From the NCBI RefSeq assembly GCF_028858725.1, contig NC_084759.1:96840362-96904361 (forward strand): DNA of 64,000 nucleotides, read 5' to 3'. Numbering within the stretch: position 1 is the stretch's first letter; each line of letters opens with the position of its first letter. The translations under genes were made by a program, and so were the position numbers. Of this stretch, positions 12,250-26,845 are shown one piece after another. The notes beneath the pieces are model-generated. The model saw only the letters and a list, made by a program, of their open reading frames with translations, had not been told where the DNA came from and ran no database searches. The stretch is from Colius striatus (taxonomy: Eukaryota > Chordata > Aves > Coliiformes > Coliidae).

Positions 12250-13800
12250 ATGAACATGATTCTGAAGTGATTGCTGAAAAAGCTCTAGGGGTCAAGCAGC
12301 AGAGTAAAGCAAGCTGTTGATAGTAAAAAGGCATTCTTCCAGAAGGGGAAGCCATGCCCAAACAAGGCAAATAGGAACATTAACTTTAGCTAGTCAAATA
12401 TAAATCCATAATAACAAAAACACTGAAGACAATTTTAGGGATTTTTTTTCAGACTTTTCATATGTGGAATCTGGAAATTAAAAAAAAAAGTCAGAAAAAT
12501 ATACAAGGAAGTTAAAGCCAAAGCAGAAAAGACAGGTCACTTTTTTTACATCTATTTTCACCACAGGAAATAATGTAGTTGTCTATTTCAGCTTCCAGTC
12601 ATACACTTGGCTTAAGAAATTGCTAAACAGTAGCATCAGTAGAAGAGTTGTAGAATAAATAGCTAAAACAAATAGTAACAATTTATGAGGACAAGATAGT
12701 TTTTTTTCAGGTCTTAAGGCTCTCAAATATTAGTTCTTGAAGTAGTTAACTGGGATGTGTCTCCTACTGCATAAGCACCAGAGAAAAGGAAAGTGATGAC
12801 AACCTCTGAAAAGAGCTACAGGAAGGCGTGGGGAGCTGCAGTTTGATAATTCTGCTACCTCCAGAGATCAGATTTGTTGTTATTATAACAGGGGAAGAAT
12901 TAAAGGAAACTTTAGCGATATAATAGGAAGGGGGAATGTGACCATAGGAGAGAAGTAAAAAACTCGTAGGAGTTCCTCAAAGGGGTTGCCAAATATGTGG
13001 CTGTGAGGGAACCATACTTGGGTTTCCAAAATGGTTTTCTGTTATCCTACCGGAACGAAACTCTTTGTAAGAAATAGTTCCTCTTATGGATTGATATCAG
13101 GTTAAGACATGGGAAATACAAGGCAGGAATAAATTACTAGCCTTCACCTTAAAGGAAGATGCAACATGGGTCTCTTCACAGATGAGAGAAAGGCATCTCA
13201 GTACTCAAGACATTCATAAATTATCTGGAAAAGACAGAGAACTATAGGATTAAGATTACTTATGATAATAATTTAGTGCACTAAAAAGATAAAATTGACT
13301 ATGAAGAGCTGCAGAAGGAGACTGAGCAGCTGGATGGCAAAATAGGCAGATTAAATTCAATGTTATTAAAACACAGTGATGCATATAGGGAGAAACAACC
13401 CTAATTAACCATACACACTAATGAGCTCTAAACTTACTGTGTATCACTAAGGAAAAAAGATTCAGACCCATAGTGAATAGGCTTCTTGAAACAGCTCTGT
13501 ACTCAGTGGGGGTCAAAAGAATGAACAGAAGGTTAGAAAATATTAGGAATCAAGAATAAAAAAGAAATCATTATTTACCAATACGTATATAGGTATCTTA
13601 AACAAGGCATGCGGTTCTGACCAGCACATCTGAAAATGGAGATACAGTAGAAATTAGGAGGTAAAGTGAAGAGAAACAAAATTGAAAATATAAATAAGAA
13701 AGCTGTTATTCTTCCTTTTTCATAATATGAACACTTAGAGATGTCAAAAGAATTGATCAGGCAGAAGATGTAAAAGCAGAATAAGAGGAATGACTTTTTT
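12250..13800 (+). mobile_element. ancient CR1/L3-like LINE, highly decayed
   Basis: A long diverged LINE relic in plus orientation. The segment at about 13060-13680 keeps recognisable nucleotide order of the amniote CR1/L3 reverse-transcriptase region: CATAAATTATCTGGAAAA near 13212, AAGAGCTGCAGAAGGA near 13303, AAATTCAATGTTATTAAAAC near 13351, then GTTAGAAAATATTAGGAA and the GGTTCTGACCAGCACATCT block near 13611. No open frame survives. The part before 13000 is assigned with less certainty because I see only scattered similarity. Confidence 0.55.
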
Positions 13801-16800
13801 TTTCCTGAAAGATATTAGGTACTGACAACAGTATGATATGTTCACATAACTTGTATAGTAATATTGTTCAATGCACCTTAGTAAAGGCAGCAGGCTCAGA
13901 AGTGATATCAAGACAGAGTAGGCAGTGAAGAGTCCTTATTAAAACACAAATGAAGATACTATATTTCAGTAAAGAACATAATTTTTAGTTTCCCTTTTTT
14001 AAAAAAACATGACTTAGCATATAAATTTGATATTTTGTATAAGACATTCTTCATAGGTATATAGAAAAGTTAAAATGTTGTTTCAAAAGGCTGTGTTGCT
14101 CTTAACTCTTACAAAAAATGGTAAGTCAAGCTGAAATTTTTAAAATAGATCACTTGGCAGACTATCTTACAAGGGAGAGTAACTTCAAATTTAAGCTTTA
14201 ATTAGTATAGCATTTAGTAACATTGTTATCTTTTGTGGTTACAATCCTGGAAAACAAAATCTTAACCTAGCTGAGACATCCCAAATTCTTGAAATAAAAA
14301 ATGGAAAGGATTAAATTGATTTTACTGAAAAGCAAGGGAACATTTACTTAAATGCCTTACAACATGAACTTTAAATGCATTTATGACAGTTTGTAAAAAT
14401 TATTATCCATGTCTTTATTTGCATTAGCAGATTCCTGGGTATAACCCTGGGTATACCCTTCAGACTTCCACCCTTCCCATCACAGGTTTTCACTAATTTC
14501 AGATGAAAAGATTTGTGGTTCCAAAAAGATGTGAACATTAAGAAACTCATTTAATGTTCAAAACTCATTTTCGGATAGCCAGTGGTGACAACCATATTAG
14601 CCTCATCTCATTCTAATTACTCCTTACATCTCTCTTCTTCCTGGGTCTTTGGAATCAATAGGCTGAAATTTACAAAGTGGGACATTTTTACTCCTTGGTA
14701 GTTACAGGAAAAGTCTATAATTATCCAAATTACTAAGACCTTTTTTTCCAAAACAGCTGCATTTATGAAGCTTCATTGCACTTCATGACAGTGCATAATA
14801 CAGAGCAGTACATTGCAGCTGGAGTAAAAACTGTGGGTCACAAGAAAATGTTGGGCTCCTAGATTAAGTGGAACATGGGTATAAAAAAAGGAAAAGTCAA
14901 AGATGGATCTAGGTGAGATGAGCTCTAAATACAAGACAATAACTGATTTTATGCTGAGAGCACAAAACTGCAGGGAGAATAACATTGTTGACTGAAGGAC
15001 ATCAAATCAGGGTTCAGGGAAGCTTTGCACTAATCCTGTGTTGTAATGACAGCTTAAAATTTGGTACTTTGATGAGTTCTGAGATTGACTTAAACCTCTT
15101 TAATTTGGCTTGCTGGTATTTAATCTTTTAACTTTGCATTCTTAATCTAAACTCAAAGCAGATCTTTAATCTTGTATGTATAAAGTGGAAGATTAGAGAA
15201 GGACTCTGACCTGCCTCTGGTAGACAGTTGTTTGCTTCTCCTTTTCCTTCTCCATCTCACAGCAGCAGCAAGTGAGAGTCATTTCAAATCTGTTAGGAAG
15301 GCTAGGAGAAAAGTATATAAATATTCTCCGATAGAGAAGAATTGTAACTCTTCTTCATCAGTGGAGAATTAAAATCGATCAGAGTCTCTGCATGTGTTTC
15401 TTTTAAAACATTGTTAATGTGATGCAAAAATAATTCTGTTTTGGCCAGATTACTCACTGCAGATGGAGAGCTATATTCAGATTCCCTCACCCCTAGAACA
15501 CCTGATACAATTACAGACCTCAGTGCCTAGTCAAGTTTAATAACAAGACAACATGCAAGACAAGGGTGAGTCAACAAAAGCTATGAATTGTCTTTACTCA
15601 TAAAAAAACAAATCTGTGAAGATACTTCTACCAAACATGTTCTGCTTTTATTGTAAATTCTTTTCTGTAGAGATGAGAGATGCATACAGCAATGTCTTTT
15701 AACACAGTTTAGTACTCTTATATGCCAAGAAGCCCCTTTAAGCCTATTTAGTATCTGAAGAAGATCATGGTGGCATTAAGTCAGGGCATCTTAGATGGCC
15801 CCAGCTGCAAGTACCTCATGGTGAAGACTTAAGGGAGCTAACAGAGGTCTTTGAACCAGCACATGCAAACCATCACAAGGTGTGGTAATATTTCCCCTCC
15901 TCTTCACAGGTATTTGTAGGATCAAACCTCCAATGTCAGAGCATTTTAAGAGGCAAAGACCCTGGGGATCCAGATCCTTAGGGTACTGGGCTAGAGGCTT
16001 CCCAGGACACAAAGGTGCTCTTCCCTGTGGCTAATCTACAAATTAATCTCACCCAGGCACAGGAAGACAGCCCAGCTCCAAAGTTTTGTCTCAGACTTGG
16101 CATGAAGAGAAGGATCATTGTGGTATGGGTGATCTAATTAGGACAAAAGCAAGAGCATACCAGGCATTTCTAGCTGCAAGAGAGATCTGGGGTAAAAGGG
16201 AAAGTCTCCTCTTGTCTTTTGTGAAATTCATTTATTTCTCTTATGTCAAGTACCTTGTCTTGTACATAAATCTCCATGTGCATGAGCTGCCTGACAAAAC
16301 AGTTGTTGATTTCCACTGCATGTAGCTGACCTGAAGTCATTTAATGTCACGAAAATCTTAATCAGCAGCATTAGGAGAACAACAATCCTGATTTCATAAT
16401 TAATTTTAAATTCCCTGCACTTTCCATTATAGTCCTGGAAACACTTTATTTTACATCATTGTTAGTGACGGTTATCTTGGTTTATCTGAATTATTCAAGT
16501 TACGTAAATAGAGAAAAAGTCTATCAAAAAGTAATTTCCGGAAGTTCAGCAAGACTTTTGAACTATTTTCAACTTAGTTTGATGCCAATGAGACAGAATT
16601 AAACTTTTCTTAATCTGGATTGTTCTTTTAAGGAGCACATACAGCTGGATAGAATAGTGAAAACTATCAGAGGTTTTGTTTAGAGAAGGAGAGAAAGGTC
16701 AAAAGAAAAGAGACACTTTCAATATAGACCAGAAAATAAACACAGGAAAAAATTCCTCAGTGGATAAAAAGAACATTTCCAATATGGCTTCTGACATAAT

Positions 16801-17924
16801 GATTTTTATGCAGTGCATTTGTAAGTATAAATGTTGTTCACATAATCCAAGGATTAAGATGAGAAATTCCTCCCTTCCCTGAGGAAGATAGCTCAGGATT
16901 AAGAAATGTTTTAGAAACCACCCTGACCAACACAGGCAAGATCTTTCTCCATCACTTTTCATAATGATAGTATATACAGCTCCACTTATTAATCTCCATA
17001 CCAAGCAAGAGGTCTAGTACCATCAACCAAATTCTAAGATTTTTTTTTCTTGCAATGACTCCTGTCACAACTCTTGGTCTTTGAAAGGAACAAGAAAAAC
17101 TAGTGTGAATTACAAGGAAGGTCTTTAGTCCTCAAGTTTGATGTTGGAATTTAAAGGAATATAGCAACACAGAAGTTGGTAATTCAGCTTTTTGAAAGTT
17201 CAATTGCTGTTTGACTATGTGAGAAATGAAGAAGTTGAAGTGTTCTGTAAATACTCAGAAGTGTTCCCACATCCTTCTTATGACTTCTGGAAGCATAATG
17301 AGTGAAGTCAGTAAATTATCATGTGATCAGGCAGCCCCAAATAGGATGAAGCAACAGCTGGTATTGAAAGTTTATTTATTAGCTGTTCAGATGCTGTTAT
17401 TTTTCTACTGCTTTTTTTCTTAATTCAGAAGAAAAGTGTAGCTTGTCATGCCATTTTTTATGAACTTTTCTAAGCATCATCATCCTCATACAAAACACAA
17501 TATTAAAAAAATAATAAAATCAGTGGTTGTACATACAAAATCTGACGCAAACGCAGGCAATTTCTGCAGTGTGCTTGAGCAGAACAGACTGGTCATCTGC
17601 AACTTGATGGAGAAACAAAAGAAGGTGTTAATTTATCAAGAAACCAGCCTGATATCAGTCGTGCCCTTCCTCTTTCCACAGTCAAAATTGAGAGGGGTCT
17701 TTCACCTTCAACATACGAAACAAGGCATTTTCTTTAATTCAAGTTATTCTATTACAAACATATTCAATCTCTGGTGATTCTTTCCAGCTGTGCCTGTCTA
17801 TATCTCTGTATTACTACTGGCTATTTTTCTCAGGAATTTTATTTTACTAAGTAGGTTTCTTTGCAAAACAGGAGGGAGGAAAGAGTGAAAATCTGAACTT
17901 TTGTTCAATTTCCTTTTAACTTCA
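13801..17924. other. intergenic, nothing recognised
   Basis: AT-rich, no gene or repeat recognised by eye. Open frames here (up to 109 codons at 17448-17777) have no similarity I know. Confidence 0.45.
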
Positions 17925-18214
17925 AACCAAACAGTTTCTGTAGTATCCAGCGACAGGACTAGGGGTAATGGACAAAAGCCGGAACACAAAATGTTCCACT
18001 TAAACATAAGGAAAAACTTCTTTCCTGGGAGGGTGAGGGAGCCCTGGCACAGGCTGCCCAGGGACGGTGTGGAGTCTCCTTCCTTGGAGGTCTTCAAAAC
18101 CCACCTGGATGCGTTCCTGTGTGACCTGATCTAAGTGGACCTGCTTCTGCAGGGCGTTTGGACTGGATCATCTCTAAAAGTCCCTTCTAACACCTGCCAT
18201 TCTGTGTTTCTATT
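17925..18214 (+). mobile_element. CR1 LINE 3' fragment
   Basis: Plus-strand CR1 3' part of about 290 bp, beginning near GTAGTATCCAGCGACAGGAC, continuing with GGGTAATGGACAAAAGCCGG and the GGAGCCCTGGCACAGGCTG block, and ending CATTCTGTGTTTCTATT. The tail is one step degenerated. Confidence 0.92.
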
Positions 18215-21200
18215 AAACAATTAATTAGGCTTTCAGTGAGATTTAGAATTAGACTAAAGGATTGGACTCACTATTTCAAACAACTCTGTGAACTCTCCTT
18301 CTCTCTGCCTGTTTTTTATCCGAAAGCCTACATTGAAATAGGTTAAAATATATTATGTTTTTAAAAAACTTTATTTCTTCCTGTAGACATGATGCACACA
18401 GCCAACAGAGAATAGAGGAAGGAAGTCAAAAACTGAACTGTGGGATTGCTCCCGACGGTCTTGCTATGCTCAAATTCAGACAAGTACCTTGTTAATAGGG
18501 ATGATGAGGGTCAAACTTAGAGCTTCAGCATACCTTTTAGGCCAAGCTGACAATCTTTCAGGTGTATTAGATATACAAGCACTGTCTGGACACGAGGGGA
18601 ACCTCAAGTATTGAATCAGTACTGTATAGGCTTACTTTACTAATGCATACAATGAGACTAATTTTTACTGGTTCTGCAGTGTAGCTGTTAAAACCTATTT
18701 TCTAACATTTGAAACACATACAACTAGTAACATTAACTTGCTATCCAAAATCCCCAACTGGAACAAGACTCTAATTTTTAAGCATTGAATTCAATGCAGA
18801 TTTATTTGAAGGAGAGCTGAGAAATATAAAACCGGGAGAGTAATCTGTGTTTCATATTAGTACTTATCCCATTATCTAGCACACTGAAAATATTTGATGC
18901 CCACAGTTCTATAATGAACAACTTTACACAAAATATTTCCCTATGATTTTCCAGATAGGGAAAATACTCATCTTTCTAACTATGCCAAGAAGGGTCTTGA
19001 TGAACAGTCACAGGGTGACCTGAAGCTCAACAGACTTCTGATTCACTTACATCATGCAACTAACACAGATGTCTATGGGCTGCCTGGATGTGCCCAACAA
19101 TTCCACTTATCCTGGTGCTGAACTATGGGCATACTAACTTATCAGACCAGTGGACATGTACCTATGGATGAAAGCACCCCAGAAGACACCATCCATTAGC
19201 TACTGAGGCCTGCTTCAAAGCTCACCATCTGGATAGACAAGAAGTCTGGTTTCAAATCTTGCCTTTCAATACCCTTTAAAATGCAACACCAAAATCATCC
19301 ATGTCAAATTATACCACACATGAACTACCTCCTTTTAGCAATTTGTAGGTTCCCCTAATTTCAACCTTCTTTTCTGATTCAGTTTTCCTATATTAAGAAT
19401 TCTTATTTCCACTCACAAACTTGTTTTGACTCTTTTGATTAATTTATTGAGTACAACATGATTTCCTGCCTATTTGTTTCAACAGTATGATAATTCTCAA
19501 TTTTGCTTGGTTAGCTATTGGCTTTCTTTTAAAAGATAAAGAGTGCTTTGTTGTATGTTGCTTTAAAATGTCATCTTCTAATATGAAGTTCCTAGTGCCC
19601 AAGTTAACCTGGTTCCTGGAATGAGAAGCATTCTGAGAAAAAACACCACTAAGCCCTTAAACTATACTACCTACATCTACTTCCAGCCTTCCCTAAGTAA
19701 AAGTGAAGAGCTGGCAAAGCTTTCAGTATCATCATTTAAAGTTATCTTTCCCAATTTTGCAAAATTGACTAATGGCTTTCCATTGCAATGTGTAAAGGGT
19801 GCTTTGATGTTCAGTGCTATAGCAACCCATTTAATCATTCCTCTACTTCAAGTATAATAGTGAGTACCATCAGGTATCACATAAGTCTAACAGGTATGAT
19901 GTATGGGAGATTCAGATACCTCAAATGGTACTAAACACTTATCTTTAGGCAACCAAACCCCACTGACGGCATCACTACTGGGAGTAGCAAAAATAATCAG
20001 AATTACAAATAATTTACCTTGGAGGTTACAAGGCATTTAGTCAGGGATATTTCTGTGCAGCTATCAAACTACTTACTGCAGTTACTGATCTCTCAGTGAC
20101 CCTTATTTCTCTGAGTTTCTTCGCCTCTGAAAGAAAACTGAATTTGAAAGCTCATCCACTGAGCTTTTGAAGCTAGCCTTAGTTCATTCAGTGTATCTTA
20201 ACAACAAGGAATCCTTACCAGTTAGCAAGATGCTTCAGTTTATTTTAACACTCGATCTGTGGTTTTGTTACAAACCCTAGTTATAGCCTACATTTTTATG
20301 CCTTCCTGCAGTAACATGTCAGCAATGTTACAATACTTAGCCACGAGACAGTTCAAGCCTCAGAGCAGAGCTGAAGAAACCACCTGATTTTACAATTTCC
20401 ATGCTAGCATCCTTCTACAGAAGAGACATGAAATCTGAATATCACATGCACGAGGGGACTAGATAAGAGGTGATGACAACTCCAATATACTGTGGAGCAG
20501 ATCTGGCCTTGATAAGCAAAGGAATTTTGAAGTAGCCCGTTAAATTTGGCCATAGTGATGACCACTGGCTTCCTTGCTTCAGGTTATCTATGAAGCAGGT
20601 AAAAGGAGGGGATGCTGAAGTTGTAGCTCTTGAACTACTCATGCAATTTACCCTTCCTCATTAGTTTATCCATTCAGATCCCTGAGTGCTCAGTGTTAAA
20701 GCTGAAGACAGTAGGGATAACATAACACAAAAACGCTTGTTTTGATGACCAGCATTTAGTAAAAAATAAGGATATACTGTATCTAGTCTAATTTATTACA
20801 CTCTACAGTTATAGTTGTAAAAATCTGAAATGACTAAGCCATCATTTTTTAAACTGTGTGGGAGGAGTCATGACTAATATTACATCACTTTTTTCATGTG
20901 TTTTACTTCCTATCTGATTAGCATGCAATGAATGTTAGAGGGGATAAAAACAGCAGAAGAAAAGCAGCAAAAGCATAACACTTCTCTTAAGTCTTGTACA
21001 ATATTTTTCTGATTTATTAAAAAAAAATCATAAGTCATTCTAGTGACCAGGGAGGAGAGTATAGCCCTGGATCCTTCTGACTCATAGACTTGACTGGTAA
21101 TGCTGTAGGATGATGGTCCTGCAGCACACACAGGATATGGATTCTCCTTTTGTATGACTAGTTGCAAATTGGGAGAGAGAGAAAGGCAAAAAGGACATCA

Positions 21201-23537
21201 CAAAGCCAGGAAGTTTGTGCAAAAGTGTCTTTGGGGTTTTTTTCCCCTTCATTAGCTAGCTAACAACATTGGAACCACATCTGTGATCCAGTTGACTTTT
21301 GTCAGTACCCTATCAGTGATTCTGAACATAAAGGATGCTGCAGTGTCAAGAGACATCAAACTTATTCATCAACATTGCTCAGTCTGACTTGGGATTTAAG
21401 GGAAAATTAAAAGTGCTGTTGCATGTGAATAATTTCACTTTTAAAGTATTTTTGCAAGCATTCATAAATACATCAGCTGGAGTGACTATGTCTCCAGCTG
21501 TTGCAACTTGTTTTCTAATGGGAGAACAAAATCTTATAATTAGTTTTTTTTAAGATATGAACTTCGGGTAGAAAGCTATGATGCATTCAGAACTAACATG
21601 AGTATTTTCAAGTGATAGGCCACCTGTAGAAGATGGCTATGGATGCACAATTTCAACAATTTGATGCCTCCTGCAACAATATGTGAGATCACATTTCTCC
21701 CTGAAGAATTTCCCCTAGAAGAATTTGCACATCAAAAAGCTGTAACGCTAAAATGCCAACCCCAAACAGCAGCTGTTGGATCTCTAAGCCTCAGACTCAA
21801 AAATCACAGCTCCTTTGGGAAACAAACCCAAACTACTAACAATGCACAGCAGCTGGGTTCTGGGAGTAACATCTTTTTTTTTCAGTTGTGAGATTTCCTA
21901 AATTTTTGAGCCTACAAGCATAACCTCACTCATAAGAATACCTGTGAAAGGAGTGAAATGACTGCATGACAAGCACCTCAGTTGCAGCATTGAGTCTTTC
22001 TCCCCCAAGTTTATTTTTTTCCCCTTTAAGAGCTCCACAGATTAATCCAGTCAACAAAGAATATTTCTGAGATCAGACACCAGATCTTCAGATCAACACA
22101 ATAGTAAAAGAGTAAATAAGGATTAGCACATTGTCTTGTTTTATTGCTTTGTTTCATCAATGTTTCAGGCTGCATTTTCAGAGTTTTATAGTCCAGTAAT
22201 AAATGCACTCTTTGGGCTGAAGCATAACCCTTTGGTTTTAAGATGGGGTCGAAAGAATTTTTCACAGATCAAATCAAGGGTTTTTTAAAGCTTTTTTTGA
22301 GATGGGAATTATATACAGGTCACTTTCTGGTACTGAGAAAAAGCATTTTAAATACTTGAAAATTTCTCCTAACTGTAAAGTAGTAGGGGATTATATCAGC
22401 TTTGAAATAAGGATTTTCTTTTTATGACATCTGTACATTCTTGCTTTTAACATTTGCATTTTAATACATTGAGAACAAAGACTTTGCTACATATTGTTCA
22501 AACAAAAAGCTGTTTTCCTCTTTAGCTTGTCATTCTCCAAGCAAATTAATGTCCCTAAAAGCACTTTTATTACTGTGTCTATAGAAAGAGTTATATTAAA
22601 AGGTAAGTGTGTTTTTGGTAATATTATGGCAGAAAAATTTGCCTTATACACATGAACTAACAAGTTTCAGTTTTTTTAAGCATATGGGAAAAGTTGCTGT
22701 TGGTGTCTAGGTTACTAAGTATTTTATCTATATAAGCAATTAAGAACTACACAAAGCTTCAGTCTACGACTGAAATACTGGTTTGTAACTTGTTCATTTT
22801 TCTTTAATATACACTCTTAGGCTTAATCTAGCATACTGACATCAATATGAATGATACAACCACAGTTTCTCAGTAAAATAATTAAATGTAGGCATCTATT
22901 TTATTTCAACTAATTCTTTCTCCTTCTCCTTTTCTTTCTGGGCAGCATTACATGGCATCAACTCAGAGCTGCAGCTGACATTGTGTAACGTGCATAAAAG
23001 CAAATACTTGCTTCCAAAGCTTATATCAATAAACATTATACCAAATATTTAGCATTATCTAGTACCATTTGGCTTCTTTGGAGATAAAATTCTTCTTCTT
23101 CAGAGCAACACCCAGGAAGAAGAGGAGGGAACCAAGGAGGAGAAAGGAGGGAACAGAACCATCCTCAATTTCATTTGTGGAAATTACCTTCCAATACCTT
23201 GTTACACAGTATGCACAAACTGGTAAGATCATAATTTCTTGACCACAAACTAAAGATACTATTAGATCAAATGCCTTACAGTGAAGGATTATGATTTAGA
23301 AAATAATATCTTGGTTTTTAAACCAGGTGGTTTTTTTTTGGTCCTTATTTACATTTTAAAATGCCCAATGCTGGCAAAGAATTTTAAACCCTTTAATTTT
23401 AGGAAAAAAAATTAATGTAAGCTTATTGAATTACTAGCCCTTTAATACTAAAAAGGTGCCAAAGATCTGTAAGGCCAGGCCTCAAGGCAAACTTCAAGGT
23501 GCTCTAAACTTACATATATTCAAAATGAAGAAAGCTT
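18215..23537. other. intergenic, nothing recognised
   Basis: Five kilobases of AT-rich DNA without recognisable repeats or exons. It may contain conserved non-coding elements, but that cannot be judged without an alignment. Confidence 0.4.
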
Positions 23538-23768
23538 AGAAAGTTCCACTTAAACATAAGAAAAACCTATTTTACTGTGAGGGTGAGGAGCCTTGGCACA
23601 AGCTGCCCAGGGAGGGTGTGGAGTCTCCTTCTCTGGAGGTTTTTCAAACCCACTTGGACATGTTCCTGTGTGAGCTGATCTAGGTGAACCTGCTTTAGCA
23701 GAGGAGTTGGACTAGATGATCTTTAGAGGTCCCTTCCAACCCCTACCATTCCATGATTCTATGATTTT
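23538..23768 (+). mobile_element. CR1 LINE 3' fragment
   Basis: About 230 bp of CR1 3' end in plus orientation, from GTTCCACTTAAACATAAG to CCATTCCATGATTCTATGAT. Contains the same GGAGGGTGTGGAGTCTCCTT block as the other copies. Confidence 0.93.
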
Positions 23769-25414
23769 TACCATTGTTCTCATTTCTGTCTAGAATGCAT
23801 GTGTTTGGAATTCAGAACTGAATTCAGTGTAACAATGTCAGTAATCAGTATGCTGCACTCACATCACTAATCTGTTGAAATTCATAAGGTGATTGTTAAA
23901 CATAACTTGCAGATTGAAAAGCTAAATGTTGAAATTTCTAAGTTACTTTTTAAAAAAATAATTTAAATTCCTTTTTTCCCCACAAGTTTTGGGTGGGGTT
24001 TTTTTTTAAACAATAAATATCTACTTAGTTGTTCTCACTTTGAGATGAAGTAATGCAGGCCGTACACAGTATCGTGCTGCCATCTATGGCCTAAAGAAGA
24101 AAATAGACTGCACAGTTCAAATGACAAAAGCAGCCACTGGGTAGGTAGCTTTTGTAAAATGAAAGCAATCCAGGCTTCTCAAAAGTAATTGAGAGAGATG
24201 CACTGACACATCTGTGTACTCGTGCATTCTAGCTCGGTGAGCAAGGCTCTGAGCCTTATTCAAAACATCAGCAAGACCTCTGTAAGAAGTCCTAGTTGGC
24301 TGCCCTTCTCCCCACCACCCCCATCCCAAATCAATAGATTTTTGTTGAAAGAGTTATCTGTTCACATAGACACAAACAAGAGAAGCAGCAACACAACATC
24401 AGCACTCTTGGAAATCAAGTTGATATTTAACTGTATGAAATTTGAGGGTCTATGTTACTCACGCAAGAACCACACTAGCCCTTAATTTCAATTAAGGCAG
24501 TTATTAGCAGCCTGGGAAAAAAAAGTTACAGAAACAAAATCTTCACATCTCTAATTACTCAGGGATTAAAGTTCTTTTGTTCTCAGGGAGGCTATTCATA
24601 AAATCTGAGGTTTTTGCAGAAATCTGAGTTTTTAAAAGAGTGAAAATTGAGATCAATTTCTCTAAAAACAAAACTAGAACCTGCTTTCCTGTTGAGAAAA
24701 CAACGGAAAAAATATCTTTTTGATGTAGAAGTCCTTTAAATAATTATTTCTATCTTTTGGAATCTGGCACCTTCTGGTTTTATTTCCTTTGACAATAGTG
24801 GTTTTGATGGGGTTTTTTTTAATTAAAAAAAGGAGAAGAAAATAACAGAGAGAAAAACCAAAGAAATTTTCTCCAGCTGAAATCCCATCAGCAGATAACA
24901 CGTTTCTGATATCCTCTCTAGGAATTACAAATACACACCTTTTGACCTTTACAGTTTTTTAACATATCAGCTTTTCACTACCATAAAATGTGCAAATTAC
25001 AAGGTCTCAAATTAGTACTAGAACCGATAAAAACTTCCTGATAGTTTTCATCTGTATTCTCAGGTTTTTTAACATCTGTAGATATATAGAAAACTGGAAG
25101 CTCTTTACTGGCTGTACCACTCAGAAAAAGCTTTCCATCAGCTGACAGGAAAGAAACCACTACATACACATAACGTTTTTATCTGATAACTGCAGTTCAA
25201 GACTATCTACAAGCAAATACTCAACTTCCAGTGAACTTTATAAACATAGCCTCAAGGCTTCCTAGTGAATATTGATCATGAAATACGATTTTCTCTGCTT
25301 GACGTTGCTAGAGCAAAGTACTGTATTACCTGTCTCTCAAAAACAGATCCAAATGCATTGAGGAAAAAAACGACATGTGCATGAACTCCTATACAGATGG
25401 CATGGCTTAAGCCT
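23769..25414. other. intergenic, nothing recognised
   Basis: No gene or repeat recognised. Confidence 0.45.
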
Positions 25415-26226
25415 TCATAGAATCACAGAATGGTAGGGTTGGAAGGCACCTTTAGAGATCAGCTAGTCCAACCCCCTGCAAAAGCAGGTTCACCTAGATC
25501 AGATCACACAGGAATGTGTCCAGGTGGGTTTGGAAACCTCCAGAGAAGGAAACTCCACACCCTCCCTGGGCAGCCTGTGCCAGGGCTCCCTCACACTCAG
25601 AGTAGAATACTTTTCCCTTATGTTTAAATGGAACTTTTTGTATTCCAGCTTCATTCCACTACCCCTTGTTCTGCTGCTAGATACAATAGAAAAAAGGGAT
25701 GTCCCAACCTCCTGACACCCACCATTTATATACTTGTAAATATTAATGAGATCCCCCTCAGTCTCCTCTTCTCTAGACTAAACAGCCCCAGTTCCCACAG
25801 CCTTTCCTCATAAGGAATATGTTCCAGTCATATGTTCTGATCATCTTGGTGGCCGTGCGCTGGACTCTGTCCACAAGGTCTCTGTCCCTCTTGAGCAGGG
25901 GAGCCCAGAACTGGACACAGGACTCCAGATGAGGCCGCACCAGGGCAGAGTAGAGGGGGAGCAGAACCTCCCTTGACCTGCTGGCCACACTCTTCTTGGT
26001 GCATTCCAGGATGCCCTTGGCCTTCTTGGCCACGAGGGCACATTGCTGGCTCACGTTCGGTTTATTATCAACCAGAACTCCCTTGTCTCTCTCCTCAGAG
26101 CTGCTCTCCAGAAGGTCAATCTGGAGGCCTGTCCTGGTGCATGGGGTTGCTCCTCCACAGGTGCAGGACTCTGCATTTGCACTTGTTGAACCTCATGAGG
26201 TTCTTCTCTGCCCAACTCTCAAGCTA
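25415..26226 (-). mobile_element. CR1 LINE, 5'-truncated copy
   Basis: Minus-strand CR1 of about 810 bp. The 3' end is at the left (TCATAGAATCACAGAATGG). The minus-strand frame 26054-25773 encodes the ORF2 C-terminus with [19 protein letters not shown] and VQRTATKMI. Homology stops at the right after CAAGCT near 26226, the same consensus position where the copies at 7502 and 53007 begin. Confidence 0.95.
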
Positions 26227-26697
26227 CTTCATTATGTGTGTCAATCCACCTAACACGTGCTAAGATTTCTAATGAGTTCTAATAATGAATTATTTATATT
26301 TTTCTTTATATATGTATATTTATTGCTCAGTAGACTCACTGGTAATAACACCTCTAAGTGTGAAGCAAAGCTGGCAATATATTATAGACTAAGTAAATCT
26401 AAAACTTATACAATAAAATCCACCACCAGATCACTCAGTCATGGCTCAAAGCTGTTTTTACCCTCCTGCAGTCATGCTATCCCTCCTCACAGCACAGAAC
26501 ACCTATGTAATGAAGTGTAGGTAGTATGTAAAAATACTGTTCTAAAATGAAAATGATATTATAGTTCACTCTGTACTTTGCAGATCCTGTTATTAGGATC
26601 TCTCACATCACTTAATCAAAATGTCTTTGGAATAGGTAGTATTTATATGTGTGCCTATAGTATCAAGAACATAAGGAAAGCTTTTTAAAATAAAAAA
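26227..26697. other. intergenic, nothing recognised
   Basis: Unique-looking AT-rich spacer between a young and an old CR1 fragment. Confidence 0.45.
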
Positions 26698-26845
26698 GAA
26701 TCACAGACTCATAAAATCATTTCAGCTGGAAGAGACTTTTAAGATCATTGAGCCCAGCCTTTGTCCCAGCCCTATCAACCACTAGACCATTTCTCTAGGT
26801 GGAACATCCAAACTTCTCTTAAATGCCTCCTTAGAAAGCTACTCT
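26698..26845 (-). mobile_element. older CR1 3' end fragment
   Basis: Minus-strand remnant of an older CR1 subfamily. It starts with GAATCACAGACTCATAAAAT and continues with GGAAGAGACTTTTAAGATCA and a CATCCAAACTTCTCTTAAAT block. Its sequence differs from the other CR1 copies here, so it belongs to a different and older subfamily. Confidence 0.7.
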
